A stretch of 64,000 nt of DNA, from positions 186,001 to 250,000 of the forward strand of contig JBCCXD010000006.1 in the NCBI GenBank assembly GCA_039192165.1, written 5' to 3'. The position numbers and the translations under genes are program-made. Below, piece by piece: positions 52,003 to 60,851 of the stretch (position 1 is its first letter; each line of letters begins with the position of its first letter). This DNA is from Dinoroseobacter sp039192165. Lineage in GTDB: Bacteria; Pseudomonadota; Alphaproteobacteria; Rhodobacterales; Rhodobacteraceae. Under the pieces are notes generated by a model. The model had not been told where the DNA came from. It worked only from the letters and a program-made list of their open reading frames with translations, and ran no database searches.

Positions 52003-52875
52003 ATGCGGAATGTCACCAAAGACAATCTGACCGAGGTTTTCGATAGCTATTTCGGACCTAATACCGATCCGCGCTTTAAAGAGATCATGAATGCTCTCGC
52101 ACGGCACCTTCACGCATTTGCCAAGGAAGTGCATTTGACACATGCGGAGTGGGATCGCGGGATACAGTTTCTCGAGCGGATGACAGAGTTCACGTCAAAG
52201 GAGCGGCACGAGTTCGTGCTTCTATCTGATGTGATGGGGCTGTCTTCGCTCGTCGACATGATCAATTCCGTGCCAGGCGGAACCAGCTCTTCAGTGCTAG
52301 GGCCCTTCCATGTGTCCGGATCGCCGACTATCCCAATAGGCTATGATATGAAGCGGCACTACCCAGGGCAGGTTTTGCTTGCCACGGGTATCGTCCGCAG
52401 TATGGACGGAACGCCAATCGAAGGCGCAGAACTGGATATCTGGCAAACAGCGCCCAATGGTCTCTACTCAAGTCAGGATGAAGAGCAGGACACATATTCC
52501 TTTCACGGCATCCAATACACGGACGCAGATGGGCGGTACGGGTTCACAACGGTCAAACCTGTCAGCTACGAAGTGCCTACAGATGGCCCAGTGGGAGACA
52601 TATTGAATGCAGCCGGGCGTCATGCATGGCGACCGTCGCACCTCCACTTTATCGCAAAGGCTCCAGGACACCGGAGCCTGGTGAGCGAGGTTTTTGCCGA
52701 AGACGACCCGTATCTCGACCAGGATGCAGTGTTCGGTGTGCGCTCGGACTTGATCATGCGCTACGAAGAGCAACCTTCAGGATCATTCCCGGCGGAAGGA
52801 TTTGATTTGTCCGGCAAAGTCGATGGACCGTGGCTCAAGGTTGAATTTGACCTTACGCTTGTGCCTGCAGACTAA
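52003..52875 (+). CDS. Intradiol ring-cleavage dioxygenase (hydroxyquinol-type)
   Basis: A 290-residue non-haem Fe(III) intradiol dioxygenase. The iron ligands are Tyr155 ('PNGLY'), Tyr189 ('PVSYEVP') and His213/His215 ('RPSHLHF'), and 'GPFHVSGSP' is typical of the hydroxyquinol/catechol group. It cleaves the ring between two hydroxyls to a muconate or maleylacetate. Ribosome site AAGGAG before the ATG. Its place at the end of a TRAP operon suggests uptake and cleavage of one aromatic compound; no maleylacetate reductase was seen. Ends overlap the GntR gene. Confidence 0.85.
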   Translation: MRNVTKDNLTEVFDSYFGPNTDPRFKEIMNALARHLHAFAKEVHLTHAEWDRGIQFLERMTEFTSKERHEFVLLSDVMGLSSLVDMINSVPGGTSSSVLGPFHVSGSPTIPIGYDMKRHYPGQVLLATGIVRSMDGTPIEGAELDIWQTAPNGLYSSQDEEQDTYSFHGIQYTDADGRYGFTTVKPVSYEVPTDGPVGDILNAAGRHAWRPSHLHFIAKAPGHRSLVSEVFAEDDPYLDQDAVFGVRSDLIMRYEEQPSGSFPAEGFDLSGKVDGPWLKVEFDLTLVPAD

Positions 52876-53552
52876 GTCAGCGATCCACTCCCCAATAACC
52901 CGGCGAGAAACGCGCCTGTCATTTTGTAGTGGTTGAGCAAGCGCTCGCTTGCAGTATCCACATCACGGGCGATGGCAGCATCCAGAATGCCCTTGTGTTC
53001 ATCCCCGACATCGCGGCGCTGATAGTTCAGCGCGTTGCCAGCCAGAAAGCGGTAGCGGATGTTTAAATCGTAAAGCTGAGAACAGAACTTCAACAGGATT
53101 GGCGAGGCCGCGTTTGCCAAAAGTGCCATGTGGAAGTCTTTATGGAGCTGTTCGAACGTATCGCTTTTGCTGTCTTTGGCGCGCTGCATCCTGTGATGGG
53201 ACAGCACGATTTTCTCTTCCCAGGCTTCGTCCGACTTTTCGATACTTTCGCGCAAGGCCAGATCCTCCAGCGTGCAGCGCAGCATCAGGATCTCCTCAAA
53301 GTTATCTGAGCTGATCTCGGCGGTGCGAAACCCGCGTTGGTCGATGCGTTCTACAAGATTGTCGGACGTCAGTAGGCTCAGCGCCTCCCGGATTGGCGAA
53401 GCGCCAATATCGAGCCTCTGGCGCAGCCCATCAATCTTCAGCTTTTCTCCTGGTTTGAGGTCGCCGGTAACGATCATATGCCTCAACAATTGGTAGGCTC
53501 TCTGCGTCGCGGAGCCTTCATTCGATACCGTATCGATCTCAATTACATTCAT
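52872..53552 (-). CDS. GntR-family transcriptional regulator (FCD subfamily)
   Basis: A 226-residue regulator: GntR winged HTH ('QRAYQLLRHMIVTGDLKPGEKLKIDGLRQRLDIGASPIREALSLL', residues 17-61) and a helical FCD effector domain with the His-rich metal residues. FCD members sense small organic acids. It is convergent with the dioxygenase by 4 bases. Near its own promoter lie two direct repeats CCTTTATAAC and an ATCGAT box; the latter recurs at the promoters of the FAH and GST/TAXI genes. Confidence 0.88.
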   Translation of the reverse strand: MNVIEIDTVSNEGSATQRAYQLLRHMIVTGDLKPGEKLKIDGLRQRLDIGASPIREALSLLTSDNLVERIDQRGFRTAEISSDNFEEILMLRCTLEDLALRESIEKSDEAWEEKIVLSHHRMQRAKDSKSDTFEQLHKDFHMALLANAASPILLKFCSQLYDLNIRYRFLAGNALNYQRRDVGDEHKGILDAAIARDVDTASERLLNHYKMTGAFLAGLLGSGSLT

Positions 53553-53567
53553 GCGCGCCCTTCCTCG

Positions 53568-53610
53568 CCTTTATAACGATATATATACCTTTATAACCTG
53601 AAAAATCGAT
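53568..53610. promoter_or_regulatory. Direct repeats and ATCGAT box in the GntR promoter
   Basis: CCTTTATAAC occurs at 53568-53577 and again at 53588-53597, exactly 20 bases apart (about two helical turns), and ATCGAT at 53605-53610 flanked by A5 and GT5. These lie just upstream of the GntR start and look like autoregulatory sites. The ATCGAT core matches 46954 and 57200. Confidence 0.45.
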
Positions 53611-53652
53611 GTTTTTCTCATCTGTTTCGCAATTAGCCCACCAATGCCGCGA

Positions 53653-55977
53653 CTATCGCTCTTCCACGGGCGGACTTTCGAGGGGCTGGGCTTGTTCACC
53701 TTGCCAATTGTGAACTATCACCAGCACAAGTGCGGCCCCGCCCGCCAGCAGCCAGATCGCTTCCATCTTGAACATCAAGAGCGCTGCAAGCGCGAGGCGG
53801 CAGACAATTTCCCAACCGCTGAGGCGGCGACGATCAAAGCCCGCCAAGGCCGAAGACAACAGATAAAGAGCGAGCACCAATCGGCCTAACAAAAACAGAA
53901 ATGGCCCCAGAGCGCGGTCTTCCCCGTATCCGTCCAGGTACCCGTTTCCTCCCGCAGATTGAGGATCGAGGACGGCTTCGTCGATCAACAGAAGCTCCGG
54001 ATGGAACGCGAAGATGAATGGAACCACGAACATCACGATACCGGATTTCACGGCAGAAAATGCGGTTCGCATCGGATCGACGTTGGTGATGGTCGCTGCC
54101 GCAAAGGCCGCAAGGGCCACCGGGGGCGTGATCGCGCTGGCCACGGCAAAATAGAAAATAAACATATGCGCGGTGAACAGCGACAGTCCCAGACCCGCAA
54201 GTACCGGCCCCATCAGAAGAGCAGCGTTTATATAAGCCGGTACGGCGGGCATCCCCATCCCCAAAAGTACCGCCAGCAGCATGGTCAGCAATAGCGCAGC
54301 AAACTGGAAGAAGGCGGACCCGCTCCCCCCGAGATCCAGGCTGTTCAGCCATGCCAGAACATCGAGCGATAGGAAAACCGGAAGCCCCGTAAACGACAGG
54401 CAGAAATCGATGATCGAGACGGCGAGGAACATCAAATAAAGTGTTGAGATCAGAACCCCTGCCTCAGAAAGCGCGTCAATGATCTTCAGGGGGCGCGCGC
54501 GCACCTCTGGGTCCAGAAATAAAAGGACAAGAAGCAACATAACGGCCCACCATCCCGCGGCGCCTGCCGAGCCGGCGGAGTTCTGTATCGTCTGCTGAAA
54601 CCAGCTAAGGCTTTGCACCTGGCACCCTGCGTCGCTGACTATTCGCTCCGCTCCGAACAGCCCGCCAAGAAGTCCGCACCCCACGGCGTCCTTTTGGGTC
54701 AACAAGAGCGCCAAAATGAGCAGAATTGGCCCAAATATCATCATCAGGTTCAGGTAGTCCTGGCGCTGAAGAACCATGTCATCTGTAATCTTTCCAATGG
54801 CCGTAATGCCTTGCTTGCGCGACTGGAACACTGCGGACAAAAACAGACAGAGAAAATAGGCAACCGCAGGGATAATGGCTGCAACAATGACACTGGAATA
54901 GGGAATTGCGGTGAGCGACGCCAGGATGAAGGCGGCCACCCCCATGACCGGTGGCATAATAGAACCGCCAGAGGAGGCGGCAGCCTCCACGCCTCCTGCA
55001 AATACCTTCGAGAACCCGCGTTTCAGCATCATCGGGATGGTCAGGACGCCGGTTGACAGAACGTTCACGATCGGCCCGCCAGAAATCGTGCCGAACATCG
55101 CAGAAGATACAATGGCGGCGTGGGCAGGGCCTCCGCGCAGATGCCGCGTCCAACGGAAGGCCAGCTTGATCAGCGACCGACCGCCCGCAGAACTTCCAAA
55201 CAGCGAGCCAAGTACAAGGTAAGGGAAGATCGTATTGAGCACGATATCCATGAACCTCCCGAGAAGACCGGAGGAATTATTCACCAGAACATCGTGTACC
55301 CGAGGCCGCCCATCCGCCAGCATACGTGGCTCCCCAGCGAGTTTGGTCACAAAGTACTTGTTGATGTCGTCGACACCGTAGAAGTACCAGACAAGGACAG
55401 TCAGTATGGTGTAGGCTGAGATAAAAATTGCCACAAGAACAAGGGGTAGCCCCCAGACCTTGATGTTATATGAAAGGAACACCACGACCGCGAGACCGAC
55501 GATAAGGACCAGCCAGCCACCTGTTGTGTTCACGCATTGCGGATCCTCGACAGTGGTCGGCGCTGGCAGCCCGAGGCTTTCGTTGAACGCTGCGGCTGCG
55601 GCAAGGCTCTCTTCTATCAGCCGTGCGCGGTCTCCGGTCATCCTGTCGATCAGACAGATCGACTCCATCTCGACCAGGTAGGTCACCGAGATGGTAAATG
55701 CCATTGCAACAAAGGCGATATCCAGGACAAGACCAAACGCTCGCCTGGTCGGAGATTTGTGTTTCCAGTGGCGCCAGATGGAGTGCTTCAACCCGACAAT
55801 GAGCATCATCACCGCAAAAAATGTCGGATAAAACCACTCGAACGGGAACTTTCGAAATTGGGCGCCATCCTGACCCAGCAGATCCGCAGCCCATCTGTCA
55901 TAGCCCGGAATACCGGGCGTTGAATTAACCAGTCCAACCAGAACCATACCCACTGACAACGCATAAAGGAGCTTCAT
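53653..55977 (-). CDS. TRAP transporter fused permease (TAXI type)
   Basis: A 774-residue fused DctQ-DctM permease with about 16 membrane helices. Marks: 'MFGTISGGPIVNVLSTGVLTIPMMLKRGF', 'SSGGSIMPPVMGVAAFILASLTAI' and 'LGMGMPAVPAYINAALLMGPVLAGLGL'. It transports the ligand bound by the TAXI protein upstream. I start it at ATG 55977, seven bases after AAGGAG; an upstream in-frame ATG at 56022 has no ribosome site. That ATG and its ribosome site sit inside a perfect hairpin (see the separate entry). Confidence 0.85.
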   Translation of the reverse strand: MKLLYALSVGMVLVGLVNSTPGIPGYDRWAADLLGQDGAQFRKFPFEWFYPTFFAVMMLIVGLKHSIWRHWKHKSPTRRAFGLVLDIAFVAMAFTISVTYLVEMESICLIDRMTGDRARLIEESLAAAAAFNESLGLPAPTTVEDPQCVNTTGGWLVLIVGLAVVVFLSYNIKVWGLPLVLVAIFISAYTILTVLVWYFYGVDDINKYFVTKLAGEPRMLADGRPRVHDVLVNNSSGLLGRFMDIVLNTIFPYLVLGSLFGSSAGGRSLIKLAFRWTRHLRGGPAHAAIVSSAMFGTISGGPIVNVLSTGVLTIPMMLKRGFSKVFAGGVEAAASSGGSIMPPVMGVAAFILASLTAIPYSSVIVAAIIPAVAYFLCLFLSAVFQSRKQGITAIGKITDDMVLQRQDYLNLMMIFGPILLILALLLTQKDAVGCGLLGGLFGAERIVSDAGCQVQSLSWFQQTIQNSAGSAGAAGWWAVMLLLVLLFLDPEVRARPLKIIDALSEAGVLISTLYLMFLAVSIIDFCLSFTGLPVFLSLDVLAWLNSLDLGGSGSAFFQFAALLLTMLLAVLLGMGMPAVPAYINAALLMGPVLAGLGLSLFTAHMFIFYFAVASAITPPVALAAFAAATITNVDPMRTAFSAVKSGIVMFVVPFIFAFHPELLLIDEAVLDPQSAGGNGYLDGYGEDRALGPFLFLLGRLVLALYLLSSALAGFDRRRLSGWEIVCRLALAALLMFKMEAIWLLAGGAALVLVIVHNWQGEQAQPLESPPVEER

Positions 55978-55991
55978 AGCGAAGCTCCTTT
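55965..55991 (-). promoter_or_regulatory. Perfect hairpin enclosing the ribosome site and start codon of the fused TRAP permease
   Basis: A perfect 11-bp inverted repeat (AAAGGAGCTTC 55965-55975 on the plus strand and its complement 55981-55991, five-base loop) covers the minus-strand AAGGAG, with the ATG at 55975-55977 across loop and 3' arm. In mRNA, codons 2-4 would pair with the ribosome site. Such structures block translation unless melted or bound, so translational control is likely. Confidence 0.7.
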
Positions 55992-56085
55992 CACCTTTTA
56001 CAGAAGGTGCCACATCGGTCATGGACTGGCTCGTTTTGATGCGACGACCCCGAACACGTGTCTGTCCGGGACCTGCCGCGCGCGT

Positions 56086-57129
56086 TTACTTGGCACAGTC
56101 TGGCAGAGTGTATCCGGCCTCTTCCCACGCCGCGACTGCGCCAGGGTGGTATTTGATCGGGTTTGGTCCGCACATATCCGTTAATGCGATATCGGTCTCT
56201 CCGTGCCAGACAGCCGGCATGAACGGAGCCTTCGCAAAGTAGATCGACTCAATATTGTCGATAAACGCGGCAGTCAGGGCTTTCGCGAGATCGAAATCCA
56301 TATTCACATTGACGATGTCACCGCCCACTGTGCCAGGGCTTCGGTAGGTCTCATCCTCAGAGACAACCGTCACACCGCCGCTGTACCCCATATCCGCAAT
56401 GGGCATCGAGAAGGCCACGGTCCCAGGCAGGCCCGTGATTTTCTGGAAACCCTCCCCTTCGAACACGTCACGCGGCATCGAGAAGATGGTCATGTCTCCG
56501 GCAGAGAGCGCGGCAGAGACCCGCGGGTCGGGAAAATCCAGAGGTACAACAAACGCATCGGCCGAACCATCTTGAATGGTCGATTGCATCTGGCCCCAGT
56601 TCACCTGAATGCCCGAGTATCCAGTGCCATCTTCAAGACCAGTCACTGTCTGAACCAGAAGCCGCGCATTTGTCAGCGCAGCGCCGCGTGGCGGGCCGTT
56701 GAGCAGGGTTTTTCCCTCGAGCCCATTCCAGCCATCGATATTTGCACTGTCATAGGCAAAGAGCCCCTGCGCGGAAATCCGATAGGTGTAGAGGACCGCG
56801 AGTTGGCTGGCGAGCTCTGCTCCGGCTTCGGCACCGAGCCCGGCGTAAGGCCCTACCCCGCGCGACAGCAAGAACGGCAGGATGAACGGAGCGGCGGCAA
56901 TGTCGCTGTTGCCTTCTGCAACGTTCTGAACCGAGTTTGTGAGTGTTTGACCTGACGTGACCTGAATATCTGCAACACCTGCTTTGGCGGCCGCCTCCGA
57001 TAGTGAGATGATAGAGATCCCCGGTGCCGTATTCGGACTGGAGGTCTCGGCAGTCAGAATGGTCTGTGCCTGCAGGCTAGACGCGACACAAAGAGCTGCG
57101 GACAGCCCTGCAATAATCGTCCGTGACAT
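56086..57129 (-). CDS. TAXI-family TRAP solute-binding protein
   Basis: A 347-residue periplasmic protein with signal peptide ('IIAGLSAALCVASSLQAQ'). TAXI features are 'LSEAAAKAGVADIQVTSGQTLTNSVQNVAEGNSDIAAAPFILPFLL' and 'LEGKTLLNGPPRGAALTNARLLVQ'. I chose ATG 57129 with GGGAGG six bases away (ATG 57132 is equally placed). Two Cys near the C-terminus. It is divergent from the GST gene and supplies the fused permease. Ligand unknown. Confidence 0.82.
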   Translation of the reverse strand: MSRTIIAGLSAALCVASSLQAQTILTAETSSPNTAPGISIISLSEAAAKAGVADIQVTSGQTLTNSVQNVAEGNSDIAAAPFILPFLLSRGVGPYAGLGAEAGAELASQLAVLYTYRISAQGLFAYDSANIDGWNGLEGKTLLNGPPRGAALTNARLLVQTVTGLEDGTGYSGIQVNWGQMQSTIQDGSADAFVVPLDFPDPRVSAALSAGDMTIFSMPRDVFEGEGFQKITGLPGTVAFSMPIADMGYSGGVTVVSEDETYRSPGTVGGDIVNVNMDFDLAKALTAAFIDNIESIYFAKAPFMPAVWHGETDIALTDMCGPNPIKYHPGAVAAWEEAGYTLPDCAK

Positions 57130-57199
57130 CATGTTCCTCCCAGATATGACGCTTTTCCGCGGCCCCAAACACCAAGGTGTCCCCCTGAGTCGCGGAAAT

Positions 57200-57211
57200 A
57201 TCGATTTTATT
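57200..57211. promoter_or_regulatory. ATCGATTTTATT box shared with the YciI/FAH promoter
   Basis: The 12-mer ATCGATTTTATT lies in the TAXI/GST divergent control region (57200-57211), identical to 46954-46965. In a GC-rich genome an exact AT-rich 12-mer in two divergent regions of neighbouring units is unlikely by chance. It suggests a common regulator, probably the GntR protein at 52872. Confidence 0.5.
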
Positions 57212-57250
57212 CTTGCTAACTAACTATTAGCTAGATTATGGAAGGTTTCA

Positions 57251-57928
57251 ATGCCTGAACTAAAGCTTTTTGTGGCGCCAAACACGTGCGCCCGGGTCCC
57301 GACAATCGCCCTTGAAGAGGCGGAGGCTACTTTTGACACCTCCTTGGTGCGCATGTTGGCGAAGCAACAGCATTCACCAGAGTTTTTGAAACTCAATCCT
57401 AAAGGCAAGGTGCCAACGCTTTTGATCGATGGGGCGCCTCTGACCGAAAACGTCGCCATTCTGAGCTGGATCAATCTGGCCTTTCCCGACGCAGAGCTCT
57501 TGCCAAAGACCTCAAGCGATTTGGAGAGGCTTAAACAAATCGCAGACCTGTCATTCTTCTCAGGAACGGTTCACCCGATCGTCACACGCGTGGCGATGCC
57601 GCTCAAATTCATCGCGGATAAACAACTGTCATTCGAAATTGTCAGACCCGTAGGCGTCGAGGATATGCACAAGATCATGGAAATGATTGACGCCCGGCTG
57701 GCAGATGGCCCGTGGTGGTACGGTGAGCGCTGGTCGGTCTTGGATGGGTATCTCTTCTGGGTCTGGGGTCGGATTACAGGGGTTGGTTTTCCGCCCGACG
57801 CCTATCCAAACATCCGCAGGCACCATGCCCTGAGTCAAGATCGCCCGGCTGTGCAACGCGCCATGGCTCGCGAAGAAAAGAACATCGAGATCCTGAAGTC
57901 AGAGGGGCTCTACAACGCGCCTCGCTGA
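57251..57928 (+). CDS. Glutathione S-transferase family protein
   Basis: A 225-residue GST: thioredoxin-fold N-terminus ('LKLFVAPNTCARVPTIALEEA', 'LNPKGKVPTLLIDGAPLTENVAILSWI', residues 1-75) and an all-helical C-terminal domain. The Cys in 'NTCARVP' sits where beta- or zeta-like GSTs have their active residue. It could isomerise or detoxify a ring-cleavage product. ATG follows GGAAGG. Starts the plus-strand operon with the sulfatase, sharing its control region with the TAXI gene. Confidence 0.82.
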   Translation: MPELKLFVAPNTCARVPTIALEEAEATFDTSLVRMLAKQQHSPEFLKLNPKGKVPTLLIDGAPLTENVAILSWINLAFPDAELLPKTSSDLERLKQIADLSFFSGTVHPIVTRVAMPLKFIADKQLSFEIVRPVGVEDMHKIMEMIDARLADGPWWYGERWSVLDGYLFWVWGRITGVGFPPDAYPNIRRHHALSQDRPAVQRAMAREEKNIEILKSEGLYNAPR

Positions 57929-57964
57929 GTATGCGCGCGCACGTCCGGGACGGAGGAGGAACCG

Positions 57965-59575
57965 ATGAACGTATTATGGATCATGGCGGACCAGTTGCGC
58001 TGGGACTACCTGAGCTGCTTCGGGGCCACCCATATCGATACGCCCAATCTCGACCGTCTTGCGGCAAAGGGGATGCGCTTCAATCGCGCGTATGTACAGT
58101 CGCCGATTTGCGGGCCAAGTCGTATGAGCTTTTACACGGGTCGCTACGTGCGCAGCCATGGCGCGACCTGGAACGGGTTTCCCCTGCGGGTCGGCGAACC
58201 CACCTTGGGGGACCACCTTCGTGAGATTGGCGTCACAAGCACCCTTGTCGGCAAAACACATATGCGTGCCGACGAGGAAGGCATGAAGCGCCTCGGCATC
58301 GAGCCAGAGAGCACAATCGGCGCGCTGGTCAGCGAATGCGGGTTCGAGGTATTCGTACGCGATGACGGGACCAACGCAGCAACTGATAAAAACCGTCACG
58401 GCGAGGACTACGAGCAGTATCTGCGCGACCATGGTATGGGCGGAGACACCCCTTGGGAAGAGTGGGCCAACACTGCCATCGGCCCGGATGGAGAAAAGAA
58501 ATCCGGCTGGTTGCTGGAGACAGCCCCCCTGCCCGCGCGCGTTCCAAAGGAGCACTCGGAAACAGCCTGGCTGACCACCCGCGGGATCGAGTTCATGGAC
58601 GCACAGGGTGATGCGCCTTGGCTCTGTCATCTAAGTTACATCAAGCCGCACTGGCCCTACCTCGCCCCGGCCCCTTACAATGACATGTATGGCGCCAATG
58701 ATGTGCCGCCGGTGAACCGTCGCGAGGGCGAGCATAGCCATCCTCTCATGCAGTCCTGGGCCAACACGCGTATCTGCAAGAGTTTTGCACGCGACAACGT
58801 TCGGGAGCTGGTCGCGCCGGTCTATATGGGCCTGATCAAAGAGCTCGATGACAATATGGGGCGCCTTTTCGACTACCTCGACAGCAGCGGGCGGATGCAG
58901 GACACGATGGTCGTTTTCTGCTCGGACCACGGCGACAACATGGGTGATCACTGGCTTGGCGAAAAAGACCTCTTCTATGACTGCTCAGCGCGCATTCCTC
59001 TTATCGTCTACGATCCGCGCTCCGACGCAGACGCGCAGCGCGGCATGGTCTCTGACCTTCTGGTGGAAGGGATCGATCTCGCGCCGACATTTCAGGAATT
59101 CTTCGGCGGACCATCAAAGCCCCATGTCTTCGAAGGCAGATCCTTGCAGCCGTTGTTGCACGGCACACATACCGATTGGCGGGATTGCTGTATTTCGGAA
59201 TATGACTATGCGACCCGAGACGCGCGGCAATCGCTGGACATCGATCAAAGCGATGCGCGATTGGTGATGGTCTTTGATGGACGCTGGAAGTACGTTCATG
59301 TCGAAAAAATGCGTCCCATGCTCTTTGACCTGGAAACTGACCCGAATGAGCTGCACGACCTCGGCGACAGTGCGGAACATCGGGACATCGTTCTAAGGCT
59401 TCAGGCGCGCCACTTCGAGTGGGCACGCCAACACCATACGCGGATTACAAGATCGCCTGAAATTATCGACCGCATGGCGGCCGCACAGGAACCCGAAGGC
59501 ATTTATATCGCTTATTGGGATCAGGCAGAGCTAGAGCGCAACGGGCTAAAAATGCCGCCTCACATCAAAAAATAG
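57965..59575 (+). CDS. Sulfatase / phosphonate monoester hydrolase-type enzyme
   Basis: A 536-residue alkaline-phosphatase-fold enzyme. The formylglycine motif C-x-P-S-R is at Cys49-Arg53 ('SPICGPSRMSFYTGRY'), and metal ligands include 'IMADQLRWDY' and 'FCSDHGDNMGDHW'. The N-terminal region resembles the arylsulfatase/phosphonate monoester hydrolase group. It has no signal peptide and seems cytoplasmic. With GST and the TAXI importer it could remove sulfate from an imported aryl sulfate before ring cleavage; this is an inference. Ribosome site GGAGGAGG. Confidence 0.85.
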   Translation: MNVLWIMADQLRWDYLSCFGATHIDTPNLDRLAAKGMRFNRAYVQSPICGPSRMSFYTGRYVRSHGATWNGFPLRVGEPTLGDHLREIGVTSTLVGKTHMRADEEGMKRLGIEPESTIGALVSECGFEVFVRDDGTNAATDKNRHGEDYEQYLRDHGMGGDTPWEEWANTAIGPDGEKKSGWLLETAPLPARVPKEHSETAWLTTRGIEFMDAQGDAPWLCHLSYIKPHWPYLAPAPYNDMYGANDVPPVNRREGEHSHPLMQSWANTRICKSFARDNVRELVAPVYMGLIKELDDNMGRLFDYLDSSGRMQDTMVVFCSDHGDNMGDHWLGEKDLFYDCSARIPLIVYDPRSDADAQRGMVSDLLVEGIDLAPTFQEFFGGPSKPHVFEGRSLQPLLHGTHTDWRDCCISEYDYATRDARQSLDIDQSDARLVMVFDGRWKYVHVEKMRPMLFDLETDPNELHDLGDSAEHRDIVLRLQARHFEWARQHHTRITRSPEIIDRMAAAQEPEGIYIAYWDQAELERNGLKMPPHIKK

Positions 59576-59651
59576 ATGCGGGTCGGGATGCGTCGGACAC
59601 TGCGGTTGTTGCTATCGCCAGAAACTCTCGCACCACCAAAGCCGCAAACGT

Positions 59652-60176
59652 TCACTGAACCAGCCGGAGATGTGCGCCGCGCTCGATCGGCGCTTCCTCT
59701 TGTTTCGGACACATGAAGCGGTCGGCGAAGGCGAGGCTCGCGCGCAGGACATACGGATCCATCTTTCCAAGCGATACGGCCTCGGCAGCCTTGCGCGCCT
59801 CCGAGATATTATCGCGGCGCATATAGTGCAGCATTTGCAAGAAATTGGTCTCGTCACGGGTCATTCCGCCATGCGCGCTGGACGAAAAAGGATCGTGAAA
59901 GTCGAAGTCATAGCGGCGGCTTTCCAAAGTTGCGCGCACCAATTTCTGAAGTTTCTGAGCAACCACAAGGCCTGCTGTTTCTCCCCAGATATCCTCGGCA
60001 ATCGAAAAGGCCTTACCCCAGGACTGGAGCGCGGGCGTGGCAAAGGTCGCAAAAAGCTCGCGGGTGACTACCAGGACATCTCTTTCGAAATCATCGAATT
60101 CAACTCGCGGTAAAGACACCGCTGGCTCAGGCGGCGCACTCGCAGGTGGGTGTGTTGTTGGATCTGATGTCTTCAT
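59652..60176 (-). CDS. Hypothetical protein
   Basis: A 174-residue soluble protein with a Pro/Ala-rich start (residues 1-25) and a helical body ('FERDVLVVTRELFATFATPALQSWGKAFSIAEDIWG', 'TRDETNFLQMLHYMRRDNISEARKAAEAVSLGKMD'). I cannot assign a family. The start at 60176 lacks a clear ribosome site, so a longer form from 60275 cannot be ruled out. It is convergent with the sulfatase and upstream of no clear partner. Confidence 0.45.
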   Translation of the reverse strand: MKTSDPTTHPPASAPPEPAVSLPRVEFDDFERDVLVVTRELFATFATPALQSWGKAFSIAEDIWGETAGLVVAQKLQKLVRATLESRRYDFDFHDPFSSSAHGGMTRDETNFLQMLHYMRRDNISEARKAAEAVSLGKMDPYVLRASLAFADRFMCPKQEEAPIERGAHLRLVQ

Positions 60177-60339
60177 GTGCCAGGCTCTCGGGTCCTTCGG
60201 AGACGCGCCCTCGTCGGCGCGTTTAAATTCGCATTCGAACCTTGCATAAACGCGGACGCGCTCGGCTTGGTACAATATACCTGAGTAATTTAATCAGAAA
60301 GGTCCATGAAGTCTTTTGCCGCAGGTGCGCGACATAGTG

Positions 60340-60777
60340 CTACTCGGCTCTCCCCCTGCCACGCTGTATCGGCGGCAGGCCAGCCAATTCCTCTTCGGTG
60401 AACAGACGCGAGCGGGTCAGGAAACGGGATCCCGTCCCGTTGTCGAGGCTGAACATGCCGCCGCGGCCTGGCACGACATCCAAAATAAGCTGCGTATGTT
60501 GCCAAGCCTCGAACTGCGGACCCGAAATCCACACCTCCGCGCCATCGACCCGTCCGAGACAAACGTCGGTCTGGCCTAATGGAAACTCCCCCTCGGCAAA
60601 GCACATCGGCGACGACCCGTCGCAACAGCCGCCGGACTGGTGGAACATCACTGCGCCATGGCTCTCGCGGATCTCGTTGAGAAGCGCGAGCGCCGCAGGT
60701 GTGGCCGTAACGCGTGTCTTGCGATCCGTATCAGCCACCAGGTCATCTGTGGCACAGCTCACCTTTGCATCATTCAT
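60340..60777 (-). CDS. DUF779 domain protein
   Basis: A 145-residue DUF779 protein with 'VTATPAALALLNEIRESHGAVMFHQSGGCCDGSSPMCFAEGEF', where the Cys-Cys and later Cys are conserved, and 'GRVDGAEVWISGPQFEAWQHTQLILDVVPGRGGMFSLDNGTGSRFLTRSR'. It is known mainly as a neighbour of aldehyde dehydrogenases of alcohol oxidation. Here it lies 74 bases downstream of one, supporting a shared operon. Metal or thiol chemistry is plausible but unproven. Confidence 0.75.
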   Translation of the reverse strand: MNDAKVSCATDDLVADTDRKTRVTATPAALALLNEIRESHGAVMFHQSGGCCDGSSPMCFAEGEFPLGQTDVCLGRVDGAEVWISGPQFEAWQHTQLILDVVPGRGGMFSLDNGTGSRFLTRSRLFTEEELAGLPPIQRGRGRAE

Positions 60778-60851
60778 GTCCTGATCCTCCCTTTCGGAAT
60801 GAAAACGCGGGGCCGCAAAGGGCCCCGCGCCTCTCCTCTGACCTCCGGCGC

